Origin: Bacilli bacterium
GTDB lineage: Bacteria; Bacillota_I; Bacilli_A; RF39; UBA660
Assembly (NCBI GenBank): GCA_017622175.1
Contig: JAGARQ010000048.1
Location: forward strand, 1-42,831
Direction: 5' to 3'
DNA: 42,831 nucleotides
Position numbers and translations under genes: made by a program. A model generated the notes under the pieces. The model saw nothing but the letters and a program-made list of their open reading frames with translations. It was not told the origin of the DNA and searched no databases. Below are positions 41,405-42,831 of this stretch, in pieces; within the stretch, counting starts at the first letter, position 1, and every line of letters begins with the position of its first letter.

Positions 41405-42114
41405 TGAATGTTTATTTTGATAATTTTTCAAAATATAGAGATTATGTTTCTAATTTTGATGGAGATAGTTATATTGATTTAGTTGAAGATGTTCAAAGAT
41501 TAGTTGTTCCAAAAGTAGGGGATGATGATGAAAAACATGCGATTGTTATGCATGGTTTTTCTGGTAATGGTAAATCTACTTGGATTAGAAACTTTTGTTT
41601 AGAACATCCTGAATATATTGTTTTATCAATGGATACAGTTGTTAGAAAAAGACAGGCAGAATTGGGTAGAAGAATTGAAGGGATGGAAATAACTGAAGCT
41701 TTTAGTAAGGCTTTTGATGAAGCATGTAGTTCTAGTAAGAAAATTATTGTTGATGGTAATTTCTTAAATTTACTTACTAGAATGGCCTTAGTTGATTCGT
41801 TTCATATGAATGGTTATAGTGTTTCTTTAGTAGATATTACACCAATATTTGATATAACAATTGAAAGAAGAATTATGGATGAAGCAAGTCGTGTTTTTGG
41901 TGTTAGAATAACAGATGAAAATGTAGGACTAGTGAGAAATCATCCTACATATAAACAAGTTGAAGCACATGTTAGATCTTTTCATGAACAAGAAAGAGCA
42001 AGTGCTAATTACGATGAACAAAAATTAGTTCTTGGTACTTCAATTGGAGTAGAAGAAGTTATTGTCGTTGGCAATGGTGAAAAGTACGATGGTGTTGGCG
42101 GAAAGAAGATGTAA
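41404..42114 (+). CDS. P-loop kinase-like ATPase
   Basis: A 236-aa AAA/zeta-toxin-like P-loop protein. Walker A is GFSGNGKST at 51-59, followed by VLSMDTVVRKRQAEL, a strand with Asp then Arg as in zeta-toxin or polynucleotide kinases, and a second acidic strand KIIVDGNFL. HAYTFxx-type LID not seen. It lacks the RecA or ABC features, so it is likely a small-molecule or nucleotide kinase. The ATG overlaps the lepB stop by one base. Confidence 0.75.
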   Translation: MNVYFDNFSKYRDYVSNFDGDSYIDLVEDVQRLVVPKVGDDDEKHAIVMHGFSGNGKSTWIRNFCLEHPEYIVLSMDTVVRKRQAELGRRIEGMEITEAFSKAFDEACSSSKKIIVDGNFLNLLTRMALVDSFHMNGYSVSLVDITPIFDITIERRIMDEASRVFGVRITDENVGLVRNHPTYKQVEAHVRSFHEQERASANYDEQKLVLGTSIGVEEVIVVGNGEKYDGVGGKKM

Positions 42115-42116
42115 GT

Positions 42117-42695
42117 ATGTCAAAGATAGTTTTTTTAGGAGATTCTATTACTGAATATATGCCTTATATTTATAAGGATAAAGTTGGTAGTGAAGAAGAT
42201 GAAGTTTTTTATCATGGTGTTGAAAATATTGGTGTAGGTAATTTTTGCCAATATTGTTGGCCGCGTGTTAAAGAAAAAGAAAGTGATGCAGATATATTTG
42301 TATTATTAATTGGTACTAATAACTTATCTAGACCAGATTGTGATTATGATGATAGAGAAACTTTTGATGATTTAGTTATGAAAATGAAAGAAATGATTAA
42401 TGAAGTTGTTTTAACTGGTTCAAGATTAATTGTTCAAAGTGTTTATCCAACTAAATATATTAGAAGAGATGAAGAGATTCGTAAATTGAATTTAGAAGTT
42501 GAAAATTATTGTAATGCAATTGGTGTTGAATATGTAGATATGTATAGTTTACTTGAAAAAGATAATTTATTTAATGAAGAATATACTGATGATGGGATTC
42601 ATCCTAATAAAAATGGGTATGGGCTTATTGTAAGTAAATTAAATAAATATTTTGTTAGTGGTAAAAAGAAATTAGTTAAGAGTGAGGATAATTAA
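42117..42695 (+). CDS. SGNH/GDSL-type hydrolase
   Basis: A 192-aa esterase/lipase fold. Block I is FLGDSITEY with nucleophile Ser10, block III GTNN in LLIGTNNLSR, and block V DGIHPNKNGY with the catalytic Asp/His. Block II (Gly) is visible as VGNFCQY. No signal peptide, so it acts inside. Likely acts on acyl or acetyl esters. It starts two bases after the kinase gene and its stop overlaps the next gene, so the three form an operon after lepB. Confidence 0.88.
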   Translation: MSKIVFLGDSITEYMPYIYKDKVGSEEDEVFYHGVENIGVGNFCQYCWPRVKEKESDADIFVLLIGTNNLSRPDCDYDDRETFDDLVMKMKEMINEVVLTGSRLIVQSVYPTKYIRRDEEIRKLNLEVENYCNAIGVEYVDMYSLLEKDNLFNEEYTDDGIHPNKNGYGLIVSKLNKYFVSGKKKLVKSEDN

Positions 42696-42831
42696 TGGAG
42701 ATAGTAGAATACAGTGATAAATATTTGGAAGATGTAAAAGACTTACTTGTTGAACTTGAAGAATATATAATTTCAATTGATAAAGATGAACTTGATCAAT
42801 TACATCCTGAGTATAGAGATAAGATGGCTAT
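42695..42831 (+). CDS. Start of a possible GNAT acetyltransferase, 3' end outside the window
   Basis: The ATG overlaps the previous stop (TAATG). The 45 visible residues run MEIVEYSDKYLEDVKDLLVE, then ELEEYIISIDKDELDQLHPE. The beginning, Y-x-x-x-I-x-x-L-L-x-E-L, is like the first strand and helix of GNAT acetyltransferases, but the acetyl-CoA site is beyond the window edge. Confidence 0.5.
   Translation, partial: MEIVEYSDKYLEDVKDLLVELEEYIISIDKDELDQLHPEYRDKMA

Noticed and set aside
41404-42114. The P-loop protein as a zeta toxin with an antitoxin neighbour
   Set aside because: The neighbours are lepB and an SGNH hydrolase; no epsilon-type antitoxin ORF is seen, and the motif fits small-molecule kinases as well.

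Overview
The window is AT-rich bacterial chromosome using the standard bacterial code (tryptophan is TGG, TGA is a working stop). Almost everything is on the + strand, in short operons with strong GGAGG or AGGTGA ribosome binding sites. The gene order rpsU-yqeY-yqfC-yqfD-ybeY-dgkA-cdd-era-yqzL-recO, the pheS-pheT/sspI/trmH neighbourhood and infC-rpmI-rplT match Bacillus-type Firmicutes. Sporulation genes (yqfC, yqfD, a small acid-soluble spore protein), a one-subunit glycyl-tRNA synthetase and the low GC point to an endospore-lineage Bacilli/Erysipelotrichia-like or RF39-like gut commensal. That placement is inference.

Layout: 1-1000, the end of an ATP-grasp-like gene and an unassigned small RNA with its own promoter and terminator. 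1055-3967, a compact peptide export locus: a C39-peptidase ABC transporter, a membrane accessory protein, two overlapping double-glycine precursor peptides with GxxxG motifs, and a tiny hydrophobic ORF that could be the immunity protein. The last three are too short for ordinary ORF calling. 4000-13600, housekeeping: rpsU, yqeY, sporulation genes, ybeY, dgkA, cdd, era, yqzL, recO, a small membrane peptide with a Cys-His-Asp fold protein, and a T-box-controlled glyS. 13660-19890, a small hypothetical gene, a glutamine amidotransferase, a tandem duplication of giant prepilin-like leucine-rich-repeat proteins, and a laccase-domain protein.

19900-28320, translation genes: infC (AUC start, attenuator leader)-rpmI-rplT, then rpsB, tsf and frr. 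L20 and S2 carry nearly identical C-terminal Rho_N/SAP-like tails. Between tsf and frr, where pyrH usually lies, sit three envelope-type genes (TasA/camelysin-like, WG-repeat plus KPxIYLYP domain, DUF4176). 28380-36480, T-box-controlled pheST, a Tim44-like membrane protein, sspI on the minus strand, and a YgjP-like protease-trmH-rimM-trmD operon. 36560-42831, two small exported proteins, a DUF5305-like two-TM protein, a flavin-reductase/PCP_red protein, rplS, signal peptidase I, a P-loop kinase, an SGNH hydrolase and the start of a possible GNAT acetyltransferase.

The best candidate for a new system is the peptide locus at 1055-3967, which looks like a two-peptide class IIb bacteriocin. A second theme is the cell surface: prepilin-LRR proteins, TasA-like proteins, a DUF5305-like protein and signal peptidase I are spread among translation operons. 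No tRNA, rRNA, CRISPR array, insertion sequence or prophage gene was seen.
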